Assembly (NCBI RefSeq): GCF_900637665.1
Contig: NZ_LR134386.1
Span: 2,100,501-2,164,500 of the forward strand
DNA from: Chryseobacterium nakagawai
GTDB taxonomy: Bacteria; Bacteroidota; Bacteroidia; Flavobacteriales; Weeksellaceae
Length of the DNA stretch: 64,000 nucleotides
Direction of reading: 5' to 3'
The notes under the pieces were generated by a model. That model saw nothing but the letters and a program-made list of their open reading frames with translations. It searched no databases and was not told the origin of the DNA. Below, piece after piece: positions 25,391 to 33,013 of the stretch (position 1 is its first letter; each line of letters begins with the position of its first letter). The position numbers were made by a program, and so were the translations under genes.

Positions 25391-26020
25391 ATGAAAAAAC
25401 TATCCATTCTATTGATACTTTTTGCAGGAGTATGTAGTGCTCAAAAATTCACTTCAGATGAAATTTCCCTAATCAATAAAGGGGATGTAAATGCAGCATT
25501 ACCAATTTATCAGACTACAGACGCTCATCAGCATAAAACCTTGCTGAATCTCTCCTCAGAAATCAACCCAACTGATCCTAATACGGCTGTTCTCGTGAAA
25601 AGGATGAAGGAATCTCTTCTTTCAACGGATGGTGGAGTAGGTATTGCGGCTCCACAAGTAGGAATCAACAGAAAAGTGATTTGGGTACAACGTTTTGATA
25701 AAGAAGGAACCCCTTTGGAATATTTCATCAATCCGGTGATTGTTTGGAGATCTGATCTGCAGAATCTTGGACCCGAAGGAGATTTGTCAATTCCTGATTT
25801 CAGAGATCAGTTTTACAGAAGTAAAGTCATTCAATTCGAATATGTGGATTTGAAAGGACAAAAATATTCAGAAATCGTAGAAGGATTCACTGCTGTTATC
25901 TTGCAACACGAAATAGATCACCTTTTCGGAATCTTAATCTCTGACAAAAAAGAAAAAGAGAAAAATGATTCCTATAAAAAGGTAGATGCCTATCAGAAAA
26001 GTGATTTGAATAAGAGATAG
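25391..26020 (+). CDS. Exported peptide-deformylase-like protein with Cys-to-Asp change in motif II
   Basis: A 209-residue protein with a Sec signal peptide (MKKLSILLILFAGVCSA). The peptide deformylase fold is clear: motif I GGVGIAAPQVG (81-91), motif II EGDLS (129-133) and motif III QHEIDH (172-177). In cytosolic PDF motif II is EGCLS and the Cys binds the metal; here it is Asp131. His173, Glu174 and His177 are intact. The product is therefore periplasmic or secreted and unlikely to be the housekeeping deformylase. The frame continues upstream to 25340, but the -7 box at 25366 supports the internal ATG. Confidence 0.8.
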   Translation: MKKLSILLILFAGVCSAQKFTSDEISLINKGDVNAALPIYQTTDAHQHKTLLNLSSEINPTDPNTAVLVKRMKESLLSTDGGVGIAAPQVGINRKVIWVQRFDKEGTPLEYFINPVIVWRSDLQNLGPEGDLSIPDFRDQFYRSKVIQFEYVDLKGQKYSEIVEGFTAVILQHEIDHLFGILISDKKEKEKNDSYKKVDAYQKSDLNKR

Positions 26021-26047
26021 ATTCCAGATAATATAATAAATTCTATA

Positions 26048-26081
26048 AAAAAGGCTACAAGCATTATGTTATAGCCTTTTT
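26048..26081. terminator. Convergent terminator between the PDF-like gene and chitinase
   Basis: AAAAAGGCTA (26048-26057) and TAGCCTTTTT (26072-26081) form a 10-bp stem with a 14-nt loop, directly before the chitinase stop. Confidence 0.75.
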
Positions 26082-26082
26082 C

Positions 26083-26973
26083 TTAATTACCAAATGGCTT
26101 TTGTGTACTGCAGCTGATATTTTTTCCTGGATCCACTCCAAAATATTGACAAAAATAGCGGTAGTATTCATAGCGGTATTGTGTTTGGGGCGGTGTGGTA
26201 GATTGTCCACATTCAATACCACCATTGATAATGTTTACTGTAGTTCCAAAACCGGGGATTCTTCCGCTTTCTTTGTCTTTTTCTGTAGGCAGCCATTTTC
26301 CGGTCATCACTTCATGACAAGAGGGCTTAGGAAATTGGGGAGTCATCCAGAACCAGATGGCAGAGGCAAAAGATAAAACATTGTTTTCAGCCAGAAGTCC
26401 GGGTTTGTTTAAAAGTATATTTTTATCACCAAACCAAGCTTCACTAAATTGTCCGTAGTTGTAATTCCAACTCAGCTGCTTAGGACCACGGCCGTAATAA
26501 GCCTGTCCTGCTACCGGCAGATAGTTGGTCTTAGAAGGATCAGAATAATTATTTCCATTTCCCTTATTGTTTTCTTCGATAAAATAAAGTCCCCATTTAT
26601 AATAGCCTCCCGGAGCATTATCCCAGCCGCCACTTGTTTCCTGTGCAATATTGGCCAGAAACGCAGCGAGCTCTCTCTTCTGATCTTCCTGTGTTCCTTC
26701 ATTCAGAAAATTAGGGAAGTGGGCGACCGCCTTTATAAATGCCTGATAAGAATAAAAATCCTGGTGATTCCTGTTTTTTCCCTGAATATTATTTCTGTTG
26801 GGGAATAACAGATTCCAGGTTTTAGCATCTATAAGTTGGTTAATATGTGCTGCCGCTTTAGTCTCATTAATCTGTTGCAAAGGGTTGTTATTCTGCCGGG
26901 ATTGTGCACAACACCGGCTGTAAGAAGTCAAAAAAAGACCTAAAGAAATTATTATGAATGGTAATGTTTTCAT
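26083..26973 (-). CDS. Glycoside hydrolase family 19 chitinase
   Basis: A 296-residue exported enzyme (signal peptide ending near CCAQS). The GH19 lysozyme-like fold is shown by FLANIAQETSGGW with general acid Glu112, the second catalytic Glu at 133 or 134 in LYFIEEN, the substrate loop YYGRGPKQLSWNYNYG (159-174), and a late GFGTTVNIINGGIECG. It hydrolyses beta-1,4 chitin with inversion and would act outside the cell. No chitin-binding or T9SS sorting domain is present, so export beyond the periplasm would need another route. It is isolated from other chitin genes. Confidence 0.88.
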   Translation of the reverse strand: MKTLPFIIISLGLFLTSYSRCCAQSRQNNNPLQQINETKAAAHINQLIDAKTWNLLFPNRNNIQGKNRNHQDFYSYQAFIKAVAHFPNFLNEGTQEDQKRELAAFLANIAQETSGGWDNAPGGYYKWGLYFIEENNKGNGNNYSDPSKTNYLPVAGQAYYGRGPKQLSWNYNYGQFSEAWFGDKNILLNKPGLLAENNVLSFASAIWFWMTPQFPKPSCHEVMTGKWLPTEKDKESGRIPGFGTTVNIINGGIECGQSTTPPQTQYRYEYYRYFCQYFGVDPGKNISCSTQKPFGN

Positions 26974-26976
26974 TGT

Positions 26977-27182
26977 TTATTTATATTCGATACTTTTCTG
27001 GTATCTTAAAACAAAATCTTCACCATTTTCATAATCCACGGATTCACAAATGTAATAATTCCTATATTGGGCTGTAAAATATCTTTAAGTTTATTGAAAT
27101 ATTCTTTTCCAGTTTTCAGACTTGCATACAGAGTTAAGCTCATCATTAGTTTATCATCAGTAGTAATATTGGCTCCAATCAT
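26977..27182 (-). pseudogene. Frameshifted small gene, hypothetical
   Basis: On the minus strand an ATG at 27182 opens a frame reading MIGANITTDDKLMMSLTLYA and LKTGKEYFNKLK. It then runs into poor sequence, while the +1 frame continues with protein-like YFTAQYRNYYICESVDYE and FVLRYQKSIEYK to a stop at 26977. A single-base indel near the LK codons would join them to one protein of about 67 residues. The start overlaps the stop of the remnant upstream (TAATG). No family recognised. Confidence 0.4.
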
Positions 27183-27320
27183 TAATTATTATGAGATTTA
27201 TTCCAATAAAAGGTTTGATCCAGTCCTTTATTTTCAATAAAATAGTTTACCATTTCACCTTCGATGGTAAATACATACTCTTCATATCTGTGTTCATCTG
27301 AAAAAACCTGTGGTAAAAAA
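27182..27320 (-). pseudogene. C-terminal gene remnant, hypothetical
   Basis: The minus strand reads LPQVFSDEHRYEEYVFT, IEGEMVNYFIENKGL and DQTFYWNKSHNN before a stop at 27182. No start codon exists before the frame enters the ohr terminator hairpin. The composition looks coding, so this is likely the tail of a gene whose 5' part has been lost. Family unknown. Confidence 0.35.
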
Positions 27321-27324
27321 TAAA

Positions 27325-27361
27325 AATGAGCTGTTTTGAATTTCAAAACAGCTCATTTCAA
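27325..27361 (-). terminator. Terminator of the nitroreductase-ohrR-ohr operon
   Basis: AAATGAGCTGTTTTGAA and its near-perfect reverse complement form a 16-17 bp stem with a short loop; A/T tracts flank it. It lies 23 nt after the ohr stop. Confidence 0.85.
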
Positions 27362-27383
27362 ATATAATTATAAAAAAATTGGA

Positions 27384-27809
27384 TTAATCATTGTTGGTTA
27401 CAGAAAGCTTAACCTCAATATTGTTTCTTGTTGCATTAGAATAAGGGCAGATCTGGTGAGCTTTCTCTGTTAAAGACTGAGCTTCTTCGATAGAAACTCC
27501 CGGAATGTTTACATCCAGTTCCACAGCCAATCCGAAACCTCCGTTTTCAATCTGTCCGATGCTTACCTGAGCAGTCACAGTTGTTTCACCAGTTGTTACT
27601 TTACCTAAGCTGATTACTCTGTTCAAAGCACTGTCGAAGCAAGCAGAATATCCCGCTGCAAAAAGCATTTCAGGATTAGAGAAGTCATCATTGGCTCCTC
27701 CTAGTGCTTTTGGCATTTTTACTTCAAGATCCAAGACTCCGTTTTCACTTTTTACATGGCCATTTCTTCCACCTGTAGCAGTAACTTTTGTTGTATATAA
27801 CGTTTTCAT
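27384..27809 (-). CDS. ohr: Organic hydroperoxide resistance protein Ohr
   Basis: A 141-residue OsmC/Ohr-family thiol peroxidase. The reactive Cys57 lies in AAGYSACFDSAL and the resolving Cys121 in HQICPYSNATR. Ohr reduces organic and fatty-acid hydroperoxides using dihydrolipoyl enzymes as donors. It begins directly after the ohrR stop (TAAATG), so the two are translated from one transcript and ohr is under OhrR control. Confidence 0.95.
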   Translation of the reverse strand: MKTLYTTKVTATGGRNGHVKSENGVLDLEVKMPKALGGANDDFSNPEMLFAAGYSACFDSALNRVISLGKVTTGETTVTAQVSIGQIENGGFGLAVELDVNIPGVSIEEAQSLTEKAHQICPYSNATRNNIEVKLSVTNND

Positions 27810-28244
27810 TTATTTTTCGATTTTGTTTAATATTTTTAAAACTGTTTCTTTAAGCTCCAACAGTTCTTCAGGCTGTATCCCGATTTTTTCCTGGATCTTA
27901 CCCGGAATTTCGCAGGCCTTTTTCTGAAGCTGTTTTCCGGCTTCATCTAAAAATACTTCAACAACTCTTTCGTCTTCTTTTTTGCGTTTTCTTGTAATAA
28001 ACCCTTTTGCTTCCAGCCTTTTGAGAAGTGGAGTTAATGTTCCGCTGTCCAGAAACAGTTTTTCTCCGATATGGCTTACCGTAAGCCCGTCACCATTCCA
28101 TAACACCATCATTACAAGGTATTGTGAATATGTAATGTCCAGTTCATCAAGAAAAGGTCGGTACAATCCTGTGATTTCCTTAGCAATTACATATAATGGA
28201 AAACAGATCTGGTTTTCTAATTTGGGTGTATTTGAATGTTCCAT
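27810..28244 (-). CDS. ohrR: OhrR, MarR-family organic peroxide sensor
   Basis: A 144-residue MarR regulator. The sensing Cys14 lies in LENQICFPLYV, the conserved OhrR position near the N-terminus, with the Tyr residues of LYRPFLDELDITYSQY that hydrogen-bond it. The wHTH (about 55-100) has LFLDSGTLTPLLKRLEAKG. There is no second C-terminal Cys pair of the Xanthomonas two-Cys type apart from Cys111 in KKACEIPG. Oxidation should release the operator found at 28962-28985 upstream of the operon. Confidence 0.93.
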   Translation of the reverse strand: MEHSNTPKLENQICFPLYVIAKEITGLYRPFLDELDITYSQYLVMMVLWNGDGLTVSHIGEKLFLDSGTLTPLLKRLEAKGFITRKRKKEDERVVEVFLDEAGKQLQKKACEIPGKIQEKIGIQPEELLELKETVLKILNKIEK

Positions 28245-28274
28245 AAGATTGAGTACGAAAGATTCGTGAAGGTA

Positions 28275-28907
28275 TTACTTTTTAATGATAAATTCATCCA
28301 TTGGAATACGGACTTTTTTCATAGAAGACAGCCAGTCATTGGCTTCGTCACGGTATCCAAGATATAAAAGGCTTACACTTTTCAAGCCTAATTCTTTTAA
28401 TCCCAATACCTCATCTACTACTGCATTACTGAATCCTTCTGCCGGAGTACTGTCGATTTTAAGTTCAGCAGCCTGTGCAAGAGCAATTCCTAAAGCAATA
28501 TAAGTCTGGCGGGCTGTGTGAGCAAAATGTTGTTCAGGAGTTTGTGCTCCATACATCTCTTTGATCTTATCTGTATAGCTTCCAAAACGTCCTCTCGGAA
28601 GATCTCTTACATCAGTATGATGGTCATATACTTTGTCGATTTTATCATTAGAATAGCTATCCCATGCAGCAAAAACCAATACATGAGAAGAATCTCTCAT
28701 CACTTCAGGGTTTAAAGCACCGGCAACCATTTTATCTTTTAATTCCTGATTTTCTACTACGATAATACGGAAAGGCTGTAGCCCTGATGAAGTAGGAGCC
28801 AGTCTTGCAGCTTCCAGGATAGTATTTAAATCTTCGTTTGATACTTTTTTAGTCGGGTCATAAGCTTTTACAGCATGTCTCCAGTTTAAGTTTTCTATTA
28901 ATGACAT
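28275..28907 (-). CDS. NAD(P)H-dependent nitroreductase-family flavoprotein (NfsB-like)
   Basis: A 210-residue FMN oxidoreductase. NWRHAVKAYDPTKKVS, LAPTSSGLQPFRIIVVE and PAEGFSNAVVDEVLG are typical NfsB/YdgI-type segments. It is the first gene of the nitroreductase-ohrR-ohr unit (30-nt gap to ohrR), so it is probably peroxide-inducible and may handle quinones, nitro compounds or lipid oxidation products. The operon promoter and OhrR palindrome lie just upstream. Confidence 0.88.
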   Translation of the reverse strand: MSLIENLNWRHAVKAYDPTKKVSNEDLNTILEAARLAPTSSGLQPFRIIVVENQELKDKMVAGALNPEVMRDSSHVLVFAAWDSYSNDKIDKVYDHHTDVRDLPRGRFGSYTDKIKEMYGAQTPEQHFAHTARQTYIALGIALAQAAELKIDSTPAEGFSNAVVDEVLGLKELGLKSVSLLYLGYRDEANDWLSSMKKVRIPMDEFIIKK

Positions 28908-28948
28908 TTTTTTTATTTTAAATTTTACTTGATGATCAATTAACTATG

Positions 28949-28956
28949 CAAATATA
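28949..28956 (-). promoter_or_regulatory. -7 box (TATATTTG) for the nitroreductase-ohrR-ohr operon
   Basis: Matches TAnnTTTG, about 42 nt before the first ATG on the minus strand; the OhrR palindrome covers the -33 region. Confidence 0.6.
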
Positions 28957-28961
28957 TAAAC

Positions 28962-28985
28962 AATTAAATTGCGTGCAATTTAATT
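28962..28985. promoter_or_regulatory. OhrR operator palindrome
   Basis: AATTAAATTGC-GT-GCAATTTAATT is a perfect 24-bp inverted repeat overlapping the -33 region. It closely resembles the Bacillus subtilis ohrA operator, whose core is ACAATTAAATTGT repeated inverted (from memory). This places the whole operon under OhrR. Confidence 0.75.
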
Positions 28986-29115
28986 TTAAAAGATTTTATT
29001 GATGACTATTATTTATTTTATAAAATGGATAGAGATAGATGTTTTTCCGCATGTTTCGGATTTTTTACCATGATGAGTATTCCAATCTTTGTCATACAAT
29101 TTTAAACTAAAAATA

Positions 29116-29871
29116 ATGCAGAGATTTAAAAACAAAACAGCAATTATTACTGGAGGAACCAATGGAATGGGTTTAGCTACCGCTCAGAAATTCATAGAAG
29201 AGGGTGGACGTGCGATTATCACCGGCCGAAGTGAACAGACGGTTAATAATGCTTTGGAGAAATTAGGAGAAAATGCCTTTGGAATCATTTCTGATGCAGG
29301 AAATATGAAAGACTTGTTAAAATTACAGGAAGAGGTAAGAAAATATACTCAACAAGTAGATGTTATTTTTGCCAATGCAGGCTATGGAAAGTTTGCACCC
29401 GTTGAAAGTGTAAATGAAAGCCATTTTGATGAACTCTTTAATGTATTGGTAAAAGGACCCTTTTTCACAGTTCAGCAGTTGTTACCATTGATGAAAACAG
29501 GAAGTTCAGTTATTTTTAATACTTCTGTGGCTACAGAGATTGCTATGAATAGCTTTTCAGTATATTCTGCAGCAAAATCAGCCGTACAGTCGTTCATTAA
29601 AACATTTGCGGTAGAACTTACAGAACGTGGAATTCGTGTGAATGGAGTAAGCCCGGGGCATATCAAAACCAATATTTTTAACAATACAGGGTTGGCTCCT
29701 GAACAAATTGATGCTGCAGTTCTGGATATTATTCCTACCATCCCTTTCAAAAGACAGGGTGATCCTGATGAAATTGCCAGTGCAGTTCTGTTCCTTGCTT
29801 CAGAAGACGCATCTTATATTCATGGTGCAGAGATCAAAGTAGATGCCGGAATTTCTGTAATAAGGGCATAG
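29116..29871 (+). CDS. SDR family oxidoreductase
   Basis: A 251-residue classical short-chain dehydrogenase. The cofactor motif TGGTNGMG is at 12-19, NAG in FANAGYG, the catalytic Ser in FNTSVATEI and YSAAK in SVYSAAKSAV, and PGHIKT follows. Start at 29116 (MQRFKNKTAII) is chosen; the frame extends back to 29089, but that stretch overlaps the putative -7 box AATCTTTG at 29084-29091. Substrate unknown. It is divergent from the peroxide operon. Confidence 0.88.
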   Translation: MQRFKNKTAIITGGTNGMGLATAQKFIEEGGRAIITGRSEQTVNNALEKLGENAFGIISDAGNMKDLLKLQEEVRKYTQQVDVIFANAGYGKFAPVESVNESHFDELFNVLVKGPFFTVQQLLPLMKTGSSVIFNTSVATEIAMNSFSVYSAAKSAVQSFIKTFAVELTERGIRVNGVSPGHIKTNIFNNTGLAPEQIDAAVLDIIPTIPFKRQGDPDEIASAVLFLASEDASYIHGAEIKVDAGISVIRA

Positions 29872-29894
29872 GTAGAAGGAAATGAAGAAAAAAA

Positions 29895-30206
29895 TTATTT
29901 CACCTCATTGATCTCTTTGACCATATTGGTTTTACTTTCAACCCCTATATTATAGGTTTTACCTTTTTTAAAACTTAGATTAGCCTTTTCCATCAAGGTT
30001 TTATAATCAGAAGACTTTTTTGAAATATAAAAAACCTGAGCACTTATTCCAATAGCGACACGTACAACTTCTTCCGGCTTATCCGGGTCTTCAAGAATAT
30101 TGTTGATGGTTGCATTATTATACCAGGTTAATTTCTGGGATTCAGGGTTGGAAGAACAGGATGTAATCATGGTAAACAGTAACAATAAATAGGTCCAGGC
30201 TTTCAT
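29895..30206 (-). CDS. Small hypothetical lipoprotein
   Basis: A 103-residue protein with a lipobox (ITSC, Cys17). The remainder is short, Lys-rich and without a recognised domain. It is convergent with the SDR gene and downstream of the protein-glutaminase terminator. Function unknown. Confidence 0.65.
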   Translation of the reverse strand: MKAWTYLLLLFTMITSCSSNPESQKLTWYNNATINNILEDPDKPEEVVRVAIGISAQVFYISKKSSDYKTLMEKANLSFKKGKTYNIGVESKTNMVKEINEVK

Positions 30207-30222
30207 AATAATAAAGTATTTG

Positions 30223-30261
30223 TAAAAAGCTCCTGCAATATATTAATACATGCAGGAGCTT
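30223..30261 (-). terminator. Terminator of the protein-glutaminase gene
   Basis: AAGCTCCTGCA (30227-30237) and TGCAGGAGCTT (30251-30261) are perfect 11-bp arms, with a T tract on the minus-strand side. Confidence 0.8.
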
Positions 30262-30274
30262 CTATAAAAGTGAG

Positions 30275-31234
30275 TTAGAATCCGCAATGTGCTGTACTAG
30301 GTACTGGAGCTGAACAGCCTGAAAGGGCTGAAAAAGCTGTTAATGTACAATTGGTATTGACCAGGTTGTTATCATATAATAAAGATCCTGATGGACTTCT
30401 GTAGTAAACATTTCCTGCTGTGTTAGTAAAAGATGAAACAGAAGTAGAACCACAAGTAGAGTTGGTGCATGCCGCTCTCCATGCAGTATCCGTGATAGGA
30501 CCTGTTCCATTTAGAGAAGGGTCAATAATTCTTTTTTCAACCACTCCGGAAGCATTTTTAAAGCTTACAAGGATAGCCACGTGATACACCCATGATACAC
30601 AACAAGTTCCGGTAGAAGCTCTTAAGTTTCCATAGACGAATTGCTTTTCACATTCATATCCGGCATTGTTTAAGATCTGTCTCATTTTGTGTGCTCTTGC
30701 ATAGCAACCGTCTACAGGATATCTGAACGTAATACATGGAGAAGATGCTGTAGAAGTTCCACAAGATTGATTTTTGATCTGTGTAAATAAGCTGTTCAAA
30801 GTGGCCAGATCAGGAATAACACTGGCTAATTTTCTGGTTACCTGATTTCCTGCTTTTTCTTCTTTTGTTAAAGCAGATTTAAAGAAACGAATATCTTCCA
30901 GTGTTGGACTTTCTACCTTCGCGATTTCATTAGAATTGGCCTTAAGGAAAATATGAACCGGGGATTCATTTTTTACAGCCTCGCTAATCATAGAAATATA
31001 AGCCTCATTTTCCTTAGTATCTTTAATTTCATAAGGCTGGGCTGAAAGAATAAAGGAAACCTTATATCTTTCCCCTTCTTTATCTATCCCTACAGGAACA
31101 GTTCTTCCGAACTCTTTCATCGCAGTTTCTTTGGTCTGTGAATTCACAGCTTCCTGATTCGCATTGGAATCTGAACAGGAGTTGATGGACAGTACGGATA
31201 CAAATACCATCATGGATAGCAAAAATTTTTTCAT
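30275..31234 (-). CDS. Pre-pro protein-glutaminase (protein-glutamine deamidase)
   Basis: The enzyme deamidates glutamine side chains in proteins (EC 3.5.1.44). The mature region starts at LASVIPDLATL (residue 136 counting from the ATG at 31234) and closely matches the Chryseobacterium proteolyticum enzyme. In mature numbering Cys42 (DGCYARAH), His83 (VYHVAIL) and Asp103 (IIDPSL) are exactly the known triad. A 135-residue prepro region precedes it, as in the known precursor; an ATG three codons further upstream (31243) is also possible. The signal peptide ends in SINSC, a possible lipobox. Multiple Cys pairs suggest disulfides. Confidence 0.93.
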   Translation of the reverse strand: MKKFLLSMMVFVSVLSINSCSDSNANQEAVNSQTKETAMKEFGRTVPVGIDKEGERYKVSFILSAQPYEIKDTKENEAYISMISEAVKNESPVHIFLKANSNEIAKVESPTLEDIRFFKSALTKEEKAGNQVTRKLASVIPDLATLNSLFTQIKNQSCGTSTASSPCITFRYPVDGCYARAHKMRQILNNAGYECEKQFVYGNLRASTGTCCVSWVYHVAILVSFKNASGVVEKRIIDPSLNGTGPITDTAWRAACTNSTCGSTSVSSFTNTAGNVYYRSPSGSLLYDNNLVNTNCTLTAFSALSGCSAPVPSTAHCGF

Positions 31235-31391
31235 AGTTCTCATATTTTGGTGGTTAATGATTTTTAAGCTAAACAGTGTTTTCTTTATTCACTATTTAGT
31301 GATATTAAAATTATGAAAAATTTAAATATATGCAAGTTTTTTTTGAAAAAAATAATTTATAATTCATTTTTGTGAATCATATTCATAAAAA

Positions 31392-31418
31392 ATCCCTATG
31401 TATTGGCTACATAGGGAT
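31392..31418 (-). terminator. Terminator at the end of the trp-lipB transcript
   Basis: ATCCCTATGTA (31392-31402) and TACATAGGGAT (31408-31418) form a perfect 11-bp stem with a 5-nt loop; a T tract follows on the minus strand. Confidence 0.85.
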
Positions 31419-31440
31419 GATATCTTGTATGTTGTTAAAA

Positions 31441-32169
31441 TTACTTATAAATCAGTTCTGCTTGAAATACATCCGCAAAATGCTTTCTGATTTTTGCTTT
31501 TACATCTTCCATTTCTTCCGGTGTCAATTCTCTTTCCAGTTCTCTTTTTAAAGAAGTAACCTGCTTATCCTTGATTCCGCATGGAACAATGTATTCAAAG
31601 TAACGCATATCTGTATTCACATTCAAAGCAAAGCCATGTAGAGTTACCCATCGGGAAGCTTTTACGCCCATTGCACACATCTTTCTGGCATAAGGTTTCC
31701 CAACATCCAGCCAAACACCGGTTTCTCCGGGAGAACGTTCTCCTTTCAATCCATATTCGGCAATCGTTCTGATGATAACCTCTTCAAGATTTCTCATATA
31801 TAAATGAATATCTGTAAAGAAATTTTCAAGATCCAGAACAGGATAACCCACAATCTGACCATAGCCATGATAGGTGATGTCTCCGCCACGATTGGTTTTT
31901 ACATAAGTGGCTTCTATTTCCTTCAGTTTATCAATTCCGGCCAGCATATTTTCTTCGTGTCCACTTTTTCCCAATGTATACACATGCGGGTGTTCTACAA
32001 AAAGAAGGTGATTCGGGGTGGTAATATGCTGTTCTGCAGGCAGGTCGCGGTTCTTTATTTTGGTATCAATAATACTCTTCATCAGCTGTTCCTGATAATC
32101 CCAGGCGGGCTGATATTCTTTAATACCTAAATCTTCAAATTCTACTGCTTTATTTTGATTTGTATTCAT
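31441..32169 (-). CDS. lipB: Octanoyl-[acyl-carrier-protein]:protein octanoyltransferase LipB
   Basis: A 242-residue cytosolic enzyme that moves octanoate from ACP to lipoyl domains. RGGDITYHGYGQIVGYPVLD is the LipB signature; the catalytic Lys is in MGVKASRWVTLHGFALNV and Cys in IVPCGIKDKQVTSL. It starts 31 nt after the trpA stop, so it probably ends the trp operon transcript, an unexpected partner. The terminator at 31392 closes both. Confidence 0.95.
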   Translation of the reverse strand: MNTNQNKAVEFEDLGIKEYQPAWDYQEQLMKSIIDTKIKNRDLPAEQHITTPNHLLFVEHPHVYTLGKSGHEENMLAGIDKLKEIEATYVKTNRGGDITYHGYGQIVGYPVLDLENFFTDIHLYMRNLEEVIIRTIAEYGLKGERSPGETGVWLDVGKPYARKMCAMGVKASRWVTLHGFALNVNTDMRYFEYIVPCGIKDKQVTSLKRELERELTPEEMEDVKAKIRKHFADVFQAELIYK

Positions 32170-32200
32170 TTCAATTTTTGATATACAAATTTAGTGAATT

Positions 32201-32935
32201 TTAAGCTTTTATGGAATGGATAAAATCTATGGCATTCTTCTTCCAATCTTTATCCTGCAGCAACACATTCACAAAGGCTGTTCCAATGATTCCGCCATCT
32301 GCTTTTTCAGTCACATTTTCAAAATCTTCTTTTGATTTTATTCCGAAACCGATCATTACCGGATTCTTAAGAGGAAGATCAGATAATCGGGTCAGATAAT
32401 TTTCATTCTTTAGAACAGTGTTTTCATTTCCTGTAGTGGAAGATGAGCTTACTGCATATAAAAATCCTGAGCTTAATGAATCCAAATATTGTATTCTTTC
32501 ATCAGACGTTTCAGGGGTAACCAAAAAGGTGAAATTAAGGCCATAGTTTTTCAGAATATGCTGATAGTTTTTCTCAAATTCAATAGGAGGGAGGTCAGGA
32601 AGAATAAGTCCTGAAACTCCGCTTTCTGAGCATTCTTTACAAAACTTTTCAAAACCAAAGCTCAGTACAGGATTGATGTATCCCATTAAGATGATGGGAA
32701 CTTTTATTTTATCTTTTATGGTTTTTAATTGAGAAAAAAGTTTCTCAATAGTCATTCCGTTTTGTAAAGCCAGTTCGTGGGCTTTTTGAATCACAGGTCC
32801 ATCGGCTACGGGATCAGAATAAGGCATACCGATCTCAATCATGTCTGCTTCGGAGTCCTGGATAAGTTGTATGATGTCAGCAGTATCTTCCAGTTCTGGG
32901 ATCCCTGCGGTGAAGTATATATTTAGTTTTTTCAT
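32201..32935 (-). CDS. trpA: Tryptophan synthase alpha chain
   Basis: A 244-residue TIM barrel that cleaves indole-3-glycerol phosphate. MIEIGMPYSDPVADGPVIQ holds the catalytic Glu and Asp; GLILPDLPPIE and GFGIKSKEDF (phosphate site) follow. Slightly shorter than the Escherichia coli protein (268). It is separated from trpB by 78 bp containing a 9-bp inverted repeat. Confidence 0.96.
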   Translation of the reverse strand: MKKLNIYFTAGIPELEDTADIIQLIQDSEADMIEIGMPYSDPVADGPVIQKAHELALQNGMTIEKLFSQLKTIKDKIKVPIILMGYINPVLSFGFEKFCKECSESGVSGLILPDLPPIEFEKNYQHILKNYGLNFTFLVTPETSDERIQYLDSLSSGFLYAVSSSSTTGNENTVLKNENYLTRLSDLPLKNPVMIGFGIKSKEDFENVTEKADGGIIGTAFVNVLLQDKDWKKNAIDFIHSIKA

Positions 32936-32952
32936 TTTTTTATTGTATTGAT

Positions 32953-33003
32953 GTATTCATGCAAAATGTATTTATGATCTGGTTTGTCATATGACATGAA
33001 TAC
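32953..33003. repeat. Inverted repeat between trpB and trpA
   Basis: GTATTCATG (32953-32961) and CATGAATAC (32995-33003) are perfect inverted arms, with the palindrome GTCATATGAC inside. It may influence relative trpA expression; no T tract follows. Confidence 0.4.
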
Positions 33004-33013
33004 TTTTTACATT

